DNA from: an uncultured Robinsoniella sp.
Lineage (GTDB): Bacteria; Bacillota; Clostridia; Lachnospirales; Lachnospiraceae
NCBI GenBank assembly: GCA_900539655.1
Contig: UQCR01000046.1
Location: 1 to 48,067, forward strand
Length of the DNA stretch: 48,067 nucleotides
Direction: 5' to 3'
A program made the position numbers and the translations under genes. Of the stretch, positions 16,212 through 24,249 are shown piece after piece; the stretch's first letter is position 1; every line of letters starts with the position of its first letter. The notes beneath the pieces were generated by a model. That model searched no databases and was not told the origin of the DNA. It saw nothing but the letters and a program-made list of their open reading frames with translations.

Positions 16212-17246
16212 TTACCTTTTTTTCTGCCCGTTCTGTTTAAAAGTCACCTGTTTCTGCCTCTCCAGGTATCCCATTAAATCCGGGGGTGTGCACCCCATCG
16301 TCTCCTTTATCGTCCAGGCTGTAATATCATTTTCTTTACAATAAAGAAGATACTTCCTCAGTCCCTCCTTGTGTCGGATCGTATGAATGTCAGACGTCCC
16401 CAGCTCATACCAGACAGATGCATGCCCGTCCATGGTCATAAAAGAAATTTCATAGCCATTCTCCAGTGCAGCCAGCAACTCGTTATATGCCGATATGTCT
16501 TTTCTATCGAGAAACCAGGCATTTCCTTCAAATGGTGAGAAATAAACCACCTTGGAATGATATCCAGCCACCCCTTTATACGGACTAACGCCGTTATCTG
16601 CCGGTTCCAGAATATAATAAAGTACAATATCCTTAAAATGAAGTGATTCAAGACGGTTTCTGGATTTAACCATCAGTTCTTCCTTAGACAATTCAGCTTT
16701 GGGCAGGGAAGGGAATAACCCTTGCAGTTCAACGATGATTTCTGCAACCTGTATCTCCTTTTCATACCTTAAATGTCTACACTCTGCATACTCCTGCCAA
16801 AATTCCAACTGTTCGGAACAATATTCCCGGCTTTTCATCTGCTGATAGGTCCTTCTTACCACATCTGCCTCGGATTCCCCTGGCAGACGCCTGGACTCCC
16901 ACTCATCATAATCAACGAATTTAACCGTATCACATAATGTCCACGCCAGGTTCTTCATATAATCCTCTTCCTGCCTGTCAGGATAGCCATATTCCTGGAT
17001 TTCCTGGATTAAAAACTTTGTCTGCTCTCTTACCTCTGAACTGTACTTCTGGCTGACCCCGCGTAAAAAATCAATAAGCAACTTTCTCACATCAGCAAAT
17101 CTCAATGTATCCAGAGTATTACCAGTCCGGTTATAGGGATATGGCTCCAAAAAGAAATACAGGTAAATATCTCCCAAAGGTCCCTGTTTCATAAATTCTT
17201 CCACATGTTTTTTTAGGATTTCAAAATCTTCTGTTTCATATTTCAT
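16212..17246 (-). CDS. GESE-DVVRR paralogue family protein (copy 2)
   Basis: 344 aa. It has the same two-domain layout as copy 1: MKYETEDFEILKKHVEEF, RFADVRKLLIDFLRG, NLAWTLCDTVKFVDYDEWE, RLPGESEADVVRRTYQQMK, then VLYYILEPADNG, ISFMTMDGHASVWYELG and YLLYCKENDITAWTI. GAGGAGG precedes the ATG. It is separated from copy 1 by only 25 bp. The strict conservation of the GESE-x-DVVRR block among otherwise diverged copies suggests a binding or structural site. No catalytic motif is visible. Confidence 0.75.
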   Translation of the reverse strand: MKYETEDFEILKKHVEEFMKQGPLGDIYLYFFLEPYPYNRTGNTLDTLRFADVRKLLIDFLRGVSQKYSSEVREQTKFLIQEIQEYGYPDRQEEDYMKNLAWTLCDTVKFVDYDEWESRRLPGESEADVVRRTYQQMKSREYCSEQLEFWQEYAECRHLRYEKEIQVAEIIVELQGLFPSLPKAELSKEELMVKSRNRLESLHFKDIVLYYILEPADNGVSPYKGVAGYHSKVVYFSPFEGNAWFLDRKDISAYNELLAALENGYEISFMTMDGHASVWYELGTSDIHTIRHKEGLRKYLLYCKENDITAWTIKETMGCTPPDLMGYLERQKQVTFKQNGQKKR

Positions 17247-17290
17247 TCTGCTTATGGCCTCCTCATTTCATAAAAGCATCAATATTCCGC

Positions 17291-18292
17291 TCAACGACTT
17301 TTTGACTTATGTTGGGATCTTACTGTTTTCATCGAATCCTCATCGCGGTTTTGTAAAGTATTCTGTAAACATCCACTCTCCCTAACTGGAAATAAGTCAT
17401 TTTCCAAGCAATAAGCAGCATATCTTCCGAATCCCTGCATGTATTTTAATTCATTTGTATCTGTATCCTTTAATTTATCCCATATAACCAGGCTCGCCTC
17501 CTTTGTTATCTCCACGATCTGATAACCCTCTTCCAAGAGCTGGAACAACTTTTGATTTGTCATACACTCTTCTTCGGAAAAGGTTTCCGTTTTATAACTA
17601 AACGGATCAATGAATTCCATTTCGCCTTCGTCACACTTAATACACGCTAAATAAACCGGATTCCCTTCATGGTCCTGTTTCATAAGAATATAATAGAGTT
17701 CATACACATCACAGACACTGTCTTCCCTGCGTTTTTCTATTGCCATATTCAATCTCTTCACGGATATCACAGGCCATTGGTCCAGCGCTTCTATTACTTC
17801 CTTCATCGGTCCTCTATCTATGTAGTAGATTATATCGTCAAGGTGTTCTTTCCAATATTCCACCAATTCACGGCGTTTTTCTGTTTCTTTGATCTGCTGG
17901 TATATTCTACGGACTACATCTGCCTCAGACTCCCCTGCATGTCGGATACGCTGCCATTCCATCTCGCTTATGGACTTCACAGCCCCACATAGATCCCAAG
18001 CTAAAGATTTCAGCGAATCAAGTTCCATACCATGTTTTAGGTTATCAAATTCAGCCAAACCGTTTAAAGCATCGTAAATTAAATCTATTGTCTCCCTGTC
18101 TGCTGCTTCCTTACTTTTATCCAGCAGAAAAATAAGAAGTTCTGTCCTTGTATCCGCAAGTTTCAGTGAATCCAACACATCGCCTCCAGGCACATAGGTA
18201 AAATCCAAGAAAGCTTTTTCAACAGGAACTTTTTCAAATAACTCTGTTACCTTTTTCTTTAGCTGTTCAAAATCCTCCTGCTCATATTGCAT
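17291..18292 (-). CDS. GESE-DVVRR paralogue family protein (copy 3), first gene after the oriT candidate
   Basis: About 333 aa. MQYEQEDFEQLKKKVTELFE, LKLADTRTELLIFLL, SLAWDLCGAVKS, HAGESEADVVRRIYQQIK, then YELYYILMKQDHEG, GYQIVEITKEASLVIWDKL and YAAYCLEND. It is the most diverged copy; the MDGH motif has become KEAS. The ATG at 18290-18292 (AAAGGGGATATATTT before it) is chosen over a longer frame to 18370, which runs through the hairpins of the non-coding region. As the first gene after that region it probably heads the operon that ends with virD4. Confidence 0.75.
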   Translation of the reverse strand: MQYEQEDFEQLKKKVTELFEKVPVEKAFLDFTYVPGGDVLDSLKLADTRTELLIFLLDKSKEAADRETIDLIYDALNGLAEFDNLKHGMELDSLKSLAWDLCGAVKSISEMEWQRIRHAGESEADVVRRIYQQIKETEKRRELVEYWKEHLDDIIYYIDRGPMKEVIEALDQWPVISVKRLNMAIEKRREDSVCDVYELYYILMKQDHEGNPVYLACIKCDEGEMEFIDPFSYKTETFSEEECMTNQKLFQLLEEGYQIVEITKEASLVIWDKLKDTDTNELKYMQGFGRYAAYCLENDLFPVRESGCLQNTLQNRDEDSMKTVRSQHKSKSR

Positions 18293-18323
18293 AAATATAT
18301 CCCCTTTCCTGTGGGGTCGGTCC

Positions 18324-18399
18324 GGACTGGCTCCGCCAGTCCTCTGCAAGATACGGATTTTGCCGTACAAAATCCATCTTGTTAGGGGAGATCCCCTAA
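18324..18399. other. Cluster of three hairpins, candidate oriT
   Basis: Three adjacent perfect or near-perfect inverted repeats. (1) GGACTGG/CCAGTCC at 18324-18330/18336-18342. (2) A 14-bp two-part stem: CAAGAT plus GGATTTTG (18347-18362) against CAAAATCC plus ATCTTG (18368-18381), five-base loop. (3) TTAGGGGA/TCCCCTAA at 18382-18389/18392-18399, followed by TACCCCC. It lies between the methyltransferase and the first gene of the relaxase/VirD4 operon. Dense hairpins ahead of a mobilisation operon are typical of oriT, but I recognise no nic consensus. A regulatory leader is the alternative. Confidence 0.5.
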
Positions 18400-18444
18400 T
18401 ACCCCCATATCAGCCTCAAAAAGCTGATATCATTCACAATTTTT

Positions 18445-18689
18445 TGCTATCAATTCCGCGGATATTACGCGAAAATCTGATAGCAGAAAAGGGAAACTGA
18501 CAGCAGTTTCCCCTCAAATCACATACTGCCTGCTATCAGCTTCATATATCTGATAGCAGGCAGTATGGAGTATGATATCATCAAAGGCTTTGTGATATCA
18601 CATTCCAAGGTTATCTGCTATCAGTCAATTAAACCTGATAGCAGAATTCCACTTTTGTTTTTGATACTAGGTTGCCGCATTTGATAGCA
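18445..18689. repeat. Seven-copy TGATAGCA iteron-like cluster with long inverted repeats
   Basis: The 8-mer TGATAGCA, or its complement TGCTATCA, occurs at 18445, 18478, 18531, 18551, 18616, 18636 and 18682. Six copies form three inverted pairs; the middle pair extends to a perfect 17-bp stem (18523-18539/18550-18566). A second hairpin (GGGAAACTG/CAGTTTCCC, 18491-18512) and a related TGATATCA motif (about 18424, 18574 and 18593) are interspersed. No gene lies in 18400-18774. It could be a partition or replication site, an oriT-flanking protein-binding array, or an operator. Confidence 0.8.
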
Positions 18690-18774
18690 TCCCTTGACCT
18701 GCTGTTTAAAATAGTTCTGTTTTTCCCAATCCATTCTGCATTGATGTTCTTTATATTAAGATTTTATATCTCTG

Positions 18775-20289
18775 TCATTGACGGTTCCCATAAAATCGTT
18801 CCAGTGCTTTCTCGAAGGCACCTATCCCGGAAAAAAAGCTTCCTATCTTTACATCTTCAAACAGGTAAGGCATAGCGCTATATAAAGCTTCAAAAATACT
18901 GGTTAAGACATTCACTACAATCGAATTTCCTGCCTGCTTATATGCCTGGCTGTTACTGATGCCCGCTTCCAGGACCTTCTGGTAATCTTCATCATCAAAA
19001 CCCATCAGCCTGAAGCACTCTAATGGTGTAAGCCGCCTGATACGAAGGATTGATTCCAGCCTGCACAGGGAATTTCCCTGCGCAGTGATTGTCGGGCAGA
19101 TGGTCCCATGTCCCTGTACCCGGCCCCGTTTTCCGGCAGCATTCGGATAGGCGATATTTACAACTCCCTCTGCCATACATTCCTCGTAGCCTTTTACGGT
19201 GTCCTGCCGCACCAGAATGATGTTATCCTTCTGTACGGAGGTAATCGCATAGCTGCACCAAGGCTTATCCTTTAGTTCCAGGTGCTGTTCGACTCTTCCC
19301 TCTTCATTATATCTTCCACGGATTGCCCCCACTTGCAAAATCTTTGTCTGGTCGTGGCTCGCAAGCTGGGTATTGGCAGTTCCCATCCCTGATAGTATAA
19401 CACTCTGTTGGGAATTTCCAATACTTCCGACCACGGCTATTTTATTTCTTCCGGCACCGCTTGCCAGCAAAGTAGGGCTGGAACCGATTGCAGAGTATAC
19501 CCTGCCAGTCTGGGGATCGCCAAGATACCCCTGAACCTGTCCAACTTTATACAGTTTATTTTCCCACTGTTTCAGTTCCTCTTCCCCAGGCATATACAGA
19601 AGCGCTTTCCGCTCCTTCATGTCTGTAATCAGTTTCTGCACTTTATCATCTGACAGATAATATTTCTCATCTACCTCATCTTCAAGGATATCCATCAGCC
19701 GCCTCCCGTTTTCCATTGGCTCTGGGAATACGAATTTTCCATTATCACATTCCTTTTTAATCAGGACGAGGTATACCCGTTCCCGGTTTTGCGGAATCCC
19801 ATAATTTTTCGCGTTCAATATCTTCCAATAGGTGTTGTATCCATATTCCTGCAATTCCTGCTCAAATAGACGGAATGTGCTGTTTAGAAACCTTGCCTGA
19901 ACAATATTTTTTACATTCTCATAAATTCCAAACATCGGCTTTACTTCCCGGATAACCCGAAGCCACTCTACAAGGAGAGAGGACCTTGTTTTATCCAGAT
20001 TCTTTGAGCCACATTTTTCACAAAAATCCCGTTTGCTCCAATGTACCTGCAGCGGGTTTACCTCATGCCCGCAATCTCTGCACCTCCAGACGGAACCGGC
20101 CAGCTTCCCACTTAGGGAGAAATCCTGACACGGGCTTCCACCGCAGATAAAGTTGAAATAAGGTAGCTTTTTCTCATCAACTTTCGTAATATCCCCAAGG
20201 TTGGCACTCTCGTCAACCCCATGTATGGCGCAATAACTTTTTACTGCATATTTGTCAAACTCACAAAAATTTATTAATTTATAATCCAA
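18775..20289 (-). CDS. Cytosine-C5 DNA methyltransferase, circularly permuted
   Basis: 504 aa. In order: motif II-like INFCEFDKYAVKSYC (residues about 6-20), motif IV catalytic CGGSPCQDFS (about 49-58), a zinc ribbon insert CRDCGHE...CEKCGS (about 70-95), motif VI YENVKN, motif VIII GIPQNRERVYLV, a variable target-recognition region, motif IX RRLTPLECFRLMGF, motif X QAGNSIVVNVL, and only then motif I KIGSFFSGIGAFEKALER within the last 25 residues. Motif I normally begins the protein, so the order is permuted by one break between motif I and II. All essential residues are present, so activity is likely. The start is TTG at 20289, behind AAGAAGGGAA; no ATG is in frame. A role in protecting the element from host restriction is inferred. 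Confidence 0.88.
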   Translation of the reverse strand: MDYKLINFCEFDKYAVKSYCAIHGVDESANLGDITKVDEKKLPYFNFICGGSPCQDFSLSGKLAGSVWRCRDCGHEVNPLQVHWSKRDFCEKCGSKNLDKTRSSLLVEWLRVIREVKPMFGIYENVKNIVQARFLNSTFRLFEQELQEYGYNTYWKILNAKNYGIPQNRERVYLVLIKKECDNGKFVFPEPMENGRRLMDILEDEVDEKYYLSDDKVQKLITDMKERKALLYMPGEEELKQWENKLYKVGQVQGYLGDPQTGRVYSAIGSSPTLLASGAGRNKIAVVGSIGNSQQSVILSGMGTANTQLASHDQTKILQVGAIRGRYNEEGRVEQHLELKDKPWCSYAITSVQKDNIILVRQDTVKGYEECMAEGVVNIAYPNAAGKRGRVQGHGTICPTITAQGNSLCRLESILRIRRLTPLECFRLMGFDDEDYQKVLEAGISNSQAYKQAGNSIVVNVLTSIFEALYSAMPYLFEDVKIGSFFSGIGAFEKALERFYGNRQ

Positions 20290-20297
20290 TTCCCTTC

Positions 20298-20347
20298 TTA
20301 GAGGGTGTAGCTACACATTTTACCCGGGATTACCTCTTACCTCCTTT
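20298..20347 (-). promoter_or_regulatory. Leader of the methyltransferase gene with palindrome and mini-ORF
   Basis: Minus strand: a strong AAAGGAGG (20347-20340) has no gene start at normal spacing. Downstream lies ATG (20318) opening a six-codon frame (Met-Cys-Ser-Tyr-Thr-Leu, stop 20298) that contains the perfect palindrome GTGTAGCTACAC (20305-20316). The mini-ORF stops eight bases before the TTG of the methyltransferase. It may be a translational control region or operator; this is speculative. The rest of 20290-20472 shows nothing else. Confidence 0.35.
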
Positions 20348-20472
20348 CAAATGTTTGAATGTAATCAGTTTCCGAATAAGTTACGAGCTACTGGTACAAA
20401 TTAAATTTCTATGACTGCTGAATTTTTATTGGATTGGGCTTAACCACCCCCTTTCAAAGATTTGCCTTCATC

Positions 20473-21378
20473 TTATCTTGCCTTATGTCTCGTTTTTTTC
20501 TCTATCTGTGCCGCCGGTTGGATTGCAAGGCTTTCGGCATCAAACTGGAACACCATATTAGAGACCTGGACAGGGAACACTTCTGCTCTTTTATCCATCT
20601 CATTGCTCTTTTTTACTATTTCCTGCAAAGTTTCCAAACTGTGTCCTGATATTGGACAGACAAGGATTTTATCATTTGATAACGGCATAACATACAGGTC
20701 ATCATCCAAACGCCTTGAGATTTCACTCAAACCCTCGGGATAGAACATGATTGCAATCCCATTCTCGCTGTACACCCCGTAATAGTCTTTTGTGTCTGGA
20801 AGCGCCCCGCTTAATGCCCCTAATGTATGAGCCAGAACAGCTCTGCTCGTATCCAAAACCGTCTGAAAGCGTTCATTCATATCGAAATATTTGACTTTAT
20901 CAAATAATTCCTGTACCGTAAGTCCCCACTGCTTTAAATGTTCATTTTGGACAGGTCTTTTATAATCCAGAGGCCACTGTTCATCCTCGTCATAGACTTC
21001 ATCAAAGAACTGAAAATATACAGCCATATCCCCAACAGGCAGATATGGTATATCATTCCCTTCCAGCTTTTCGGCTGCCTTTTCAAAATTAGCCGCCCAA
21101 ATCGTAACATTTTCTAACTGCTCAATCGTTTCAATAGCACGCTTTTTTTCAAAATAATCGCAGATACTGCTTACCTGGGCCGTTAATTCGCCTTCTTTCC
21201 ACTGTCTATATAAGCTATGGATTGACAATGACTGGCTACACACAGGCGGCTGCATAAGTTCAAGGGCTATTTCCTCATTGTCCGTACCTTCTGCTATTAC
21301 TATCAATCTCTGATGCTCTTCATCAATGTGACGCCCAAGTTCTGTAATCAGTCCCTGTTTATATTCTTCATATGTCAT
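20473..21378 (-). CDS. DUF5688-family protein (array copy 8, last)
   Basis: 301 aa, soluble. It has the family pattern: an N-terminal strand-rich domain, IPYLPVGDMAVYFQF at about 115-130, the LKQWGLTVQELFDKVKYFD helix, then YGVYSENGIAIMFYPEGL and LYVMPLSNDKILVCPISG. The C-terminal segment ending in VFQFDAES matches the usual VY-x-YD-x-E ending. It is the last of eight consecutive paralogues on the minus strand and overlaps the upstream copy by 4 bp. No catalytic motif is visible and the family has no assigned function. Confidence 0.8.
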   Translation of the reverse strand: MTYEEYKQGLITELGRHIDEEHQRLIVIAEGTDNEEIALELMQPPVCSQSLSIHSLYRQWKEGELTAQVSSICDYFEKKRAIETIEQLENVTIWAANFEKAAEKLEGNDIPYLPVGDMAVYFQFFDEVYDEDEQWPLDYKRPVQNEHLKQWGLTVQELFDKVKYFDMNERFQTVLDTSRAVLAHTLGALSGALPDTKDYYGVYSENGIAIMFYPEGLSEISRRLDDDLYVMPLSNDKILVCPISGHSLETLQEIVKKSNEMDKRAEVFPVQVSNMVFQFDAESLAIQPAAQIEKKTRHKAR

Positions 21379-22316
21379 TCATTTACACCCTTCAACCATT
21401 CGCGTATGGTCAGCAATTTGTTCTTGTTCTCCGATGGTGAATAGTGGAAACCATGACTTGATATGGCATACCCAGCCAAGCTGTGTCGAACCTGACGGTT
21501 CCCATTCTTGTGGACATCTTCAATGGAAAATGCTGGTGCCAGTGCTCCCATAGTATCAGGCAGGATATAAGCCTCCCTCTCTGAATATGGCAAAATATAA
21601 AAGCTATCCGGCATCAGGCGGCTAAGTTCCTGTAAGGTATCCCAGTATAATACACTTGCCGCTCCTCCAGGTCCCGTGACCACATAACCAAGGCTATCCT
21701 CTGCCTCTCCATTGTTCAGACAGCACGAAATACCTTCCAGCACATTTTCAATCTTCTCACACAACGGATAGATTTTGCTCTCCATGGATACCAGCGAATG
21801 TTCCAGTACAAAATTATGAAAATCACTTTTTCTCATTTTCCAGGATGCCAGATGTTTATTGGTTACTTCTGCCTGATAATAACGCCCGTCTCCCAGCGGT
21901 GCGTGAAACATATAGTAGAGCACCATGTCCCCCATAACCTGGTAAGGCATATCATTCTTTTTCAGGGCTTCCAGGTCACTTCTATGGTTTGCGGCATATA
22001 CTGCCACATATTCCGGCTGTTCCAACTGGCCTACTGCAATACGCAGATCTTCCGCTTCCGCATCAGAGAACACTTCCATCGCCCGGTCTGCCAATTCCTC
22101 TTCCCAGGTGTCAAACATCTCCGCTCTCAAAAAAGCCTCCCTTACCGGAATGACGGGGCAGTACCGCCCCTCCTGCTCAAATAAAATTGTGATTCCCTCG
22201 GTCGGGAGACCCCTAGCCACCGTTCTAACTTCCCCGCGAATTGCGGAATCCTCAAAAGCGGAACGAATACATTGCTGGTAAGCATCTGAAAACTGTTTAT
22301 ATAATTTGAGGTTCAT
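21375..22316 (-). CDS. DUF5688-family protein (array copy 7)
   Basis: 313 aa from the ATG at 22314-22316, chosen for AAAGGAG nine bases upstream; the longer frame to 22382 overlaps a terminator hairpin. Family marks: MPYQVMGDMVLYYMFHAP, LASWKMRKSDFHNFVLEHS, VVTGPGGAASVLYWDTLQE and FYILPYSEREAYILPD. The TGPGGAA-x-x-LY version of the third motif is shared with copy 1 (27182-28096), so these two form one subgroup. Function unknown. Confidence 0.8.
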   Translation of the reverse strand: MNLKLYKQFSDAYQQCIRSAFEDSAIRGEVRTVARGLPTEGITILFEQEGRYCPVIPVREAFLRAEMFDTWEEELADRAMEVFSDAEAEDLRIAVGQLEQPEYVAVYAANHRSDLEALKKNDMPYQVMGDMVLYYMFHAPLGDGRYYQAEVTNKHLASWKMRKSDFHNFVLEHSLVSMESKIYPLCEKIENVLEGISCCLNNGEAEDSLGYVVTGPGGAASVLYWDTLQELSRLMPDSFYILPYSEREAYILPDTMGALAPAFSIEDVHKNGNRQVRHSLAGYAISSHGFHYSPSENKNKLLTIREWLKGVNE

Positions 22317-22341
22317 ATTCTTATCTCCTTTATGATTAAAT

Positions 22342-22386
22342 GAAAAAAGCAGGTTCTTTTCTGAATCGCTCTGAAAAGTCACCTGC
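22342..22386 (-). terminator. Probable intrinsic terminator within the DUF5688 array
   Basis: Minus strand: GCAGGT...CTTTTC pairs with GAAAAG...CCTGC (22386 down to 22349), followed by six T (22348-22343). It overlaps the stop of the upstream DUF5688 gene and precedes the AAAGGAG of the next, so the array is probably at least two transcription units or is attenuated here. Confidence 0.72.
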
Positions 22387-23311
22387 TATGGTTTTTATTC
22401 ACTTTTGGCTTCTGCCGCATCCTTTGACTTGTTTTACGGATCTCATCTGTTTTCCGGCTATAAACATAAATATAATCGGATAAATCTTTTTCCCTCTGCT
22501 GAAAACCATTTTGTTTAGAGTCGTAGAGGGTTTCCTGAATCCATTTTCTTCCGTCCCTGTTTTTATTTGATAATGCCACGCATTGATTGATACTTGTAGG
22601 AAATAGTATCATATCGCCACCCAGTTTATCTGACAGCTCGTGTACTTTTTCTTTGTATAAAAAAGCAGAAGCACCCCAGTAAAAGCTCTCTGTTGTCATA
22701 ATGTAGATATCCTTCTTTTCCGGTTCTGTCCCAAACGGTTCCACGGAAACAGCCCTTTGATTTTCCGGATTATCAAGCGACCACTGATAAAGGGTATCAA
22801 AATCCATTCCAAACTCATTCAGCATTTCACTTGTCACTCTTAAATTAAGGTGCATATCTTCAAGCAAACAATCTGTTGAATGATAAATAATCCTCAATAC
22901 AATGGCAAGGTCCCCGTCTCCATATAGCTTATGTGGGAAATTGTCCAATACCTCTTGATTTCTTTTCGCGTTCATCAATGTCGGAACTACTAGATTTGGC
23001 GATAACACCCCCATCTCTTTAAATGCGGCTTTGGTGATCCGGTCATCCCGCAATAAAAACTCTAGCGAATTCCTGACTACCAGCCACAGGGGTTCTCCCA
23101 ACTGTGTATGACGGTTATATGCTACAAAAGGAAATATTTCTGAGCCTTTCTCTGGGCTGCCCTGTAAACTGATCACACAGCCATCCGAAATATGGTCAGG
23201 CAGCACCACCTTCCACCCTAATCCCATCTTTTGTAAATTATTGTTTAATTCATATACAAAGGTTTCATAAAATTCCCTTTTCTCTATGATTGAATATCTA
23301 TCGTTTCTCAA
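22379..23311 (-). CDS. DUF5688-family protein (array copy 6)
   Basis: 310 aa, close to the classical DUF5688 form: NLVVPTLMNAKRNQEVLDNF, YGDGDLAIVLRIIY, FGMDFDTLYQWSLDN, YIMTTESFYWGASAFLYKEK, DMILFPTSINQCVALS, and the YVYSRKTDEIRK end. It is most similar to copy 5 (23321-24226), sharing the VP-TLMN/VPTFMN block. The start is a TTG at 23311 with GGGGGAGGG just upstream; no ATG fits. Function unknown. Confidence 0.8.
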   Translation of the reverse strand: MRNDRYSIIEKREFYETFVYELNNNLQKMGLGWKVVLPDHISDGCVISLQGSPEKGSEIFPFVAYNRHTQLGEPLWLVVRNSLEFLLRDDRITKAAFKEMGVLSPNLVVPTLMNAKRNQEVLDNFPHKLYGDGDLAIVLRIIYHSTDCLLEDMHLNLRVTSEMLNEFGMDFDTLYQWSLDNPENQRAVSVEPFGTEPEKKDIYIMTTESFYWGASAFLYKEKVHELSDKLGGDMILFPTSINQCVALSNKNRDGRKWIQETLYDSKQNGFQQREKDLSDYIYVYSRKTDEIRKTSQRMRQKPKVNKNHSR

Positions 23312-23320
23312 ACCCTCCCC

Positions 23321-24226
23321 CTATCTGCCTCGTTTTTTCGTTTCTTTTAACTGGCTGGGAGTAATCATACGAAACTGTGCGGTTTCACAATTATAGTGGT
23401 ATAGATTCCCAGACAGGGGCTTTATACTTCCAGTGATTACCTCTTTACTACTGTGTAGTGCATTAGATATATAATCTATGCCCTTTTGGTCTAAAAGCGG
23501 CATTGCCAAAAAATGGTCAACGCTCATAGGAACCAATAAGATATCATCCCCCATAGTTTCTGCAAGTTCATACATTCTGGTTTTGTAAAGAATACCTGCA
23601 GCGCCTAAATGTTGACCAGTATTCGTTACCACATAGAAGGGAGGTAAATCCTCTACTGTTTCATCGGGTGATATAATATCTATCATCTTGTGCAACTCTA
23701 TCATCTGTACAGACTCAACATTCCTCGGATTATCCAGGGCCATTTGATAAAGTTCATCATACCTCAGCCCCCATCCCTGTAAGATATCGTCTGTTACCAC
23801 AAGGTTGAGATTGATACCGCCCAGGGACTGATATGCAATTTGAAGTATAACTGCTAAATCTTCAAACCTTGAATATGGAACGGTTTTCAATAGTTCCTCA
23901 TTTTCCTCTGTGTTCATAAAAGTGGGAATTACCATATCTGCATGAAAAAGCCCCATATCCATCAGTGCACATTTTGTGCTCTCATCATCAAAGAAATCCT
24001 GTGTTGCTTTCCGTGCAGCGACTCCCCAGGGCATCCCCTGCAAAAACTCCTGGTAATAATCGTGAACTTTAATCGGAGGAAAATCATGCCCTCCACCATG
24101 GATTACCACCAAAACTTCTTCTCTGCCGCCTGTGTTCTCATACTTAGCCCGCCATGGAACACCCAGCATTTTTAAATTATAGTTGACTTCATGGGTAAAA
24201 AACTGGATGAATTCTTCATATTCCAT
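23321..24226 (-). CDS. DUF5688-family protein (array copy 5)
   Basis: 301 aa. MEYEEFIQFFTHEVNYNL, ADMVIPTFMNTEENEELLKT, FEDLAVILQIAYQS, WGLRYDELYQMALDN, YVVTNTGQHLGAAGILYKTR, DDILLVPMSVDHFLAMP and LYHYNCETAQFRMI are the landmarks, so this is the best match to the family norm. AAGGAGG precedes the ATG. It follows copy 4 by 23 bp and precedes copy 6 by 9 bp. Function unknown; the lack of signal or membrane segments says cytoplasmic. Confidence 0.82.
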   Translation of the reverse strand: MEYEEFIQFFTHEVNYNLKMLGVPWRAKYENTGGREEVLVVIHGGGHDFPPIKVHDYYQEFLQGMPWGVAARKATQDFFDDESTKCALMDMGLFHADMVIPTFMNTEENEELLKTVPYSRFEDLAVILQIAYQSLGGINLNLVVTDDILQGWGLRYDELYQMALDNPRNVESVQMIELHKMIDIISPDETVEDLPPFYVVTNTGQHLGAAGILYKTRMYELAETMGDDILLVPMSVDHFLAMPLLDQKGIDYISNALHSSKEVITGSIKPLSGNLYHYNCETAQFRMITPSQLKETKKRGR

Positions 24227-24249
24227 CTTTGTCTGTCCTCCTTGAGATT

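Noticed and set aside
18445..18689. CRISPR array
   Set aside because: The repeats are 8-10 bp, mostly inverted and irregularly spaced; there are no spacers and no cas genes.
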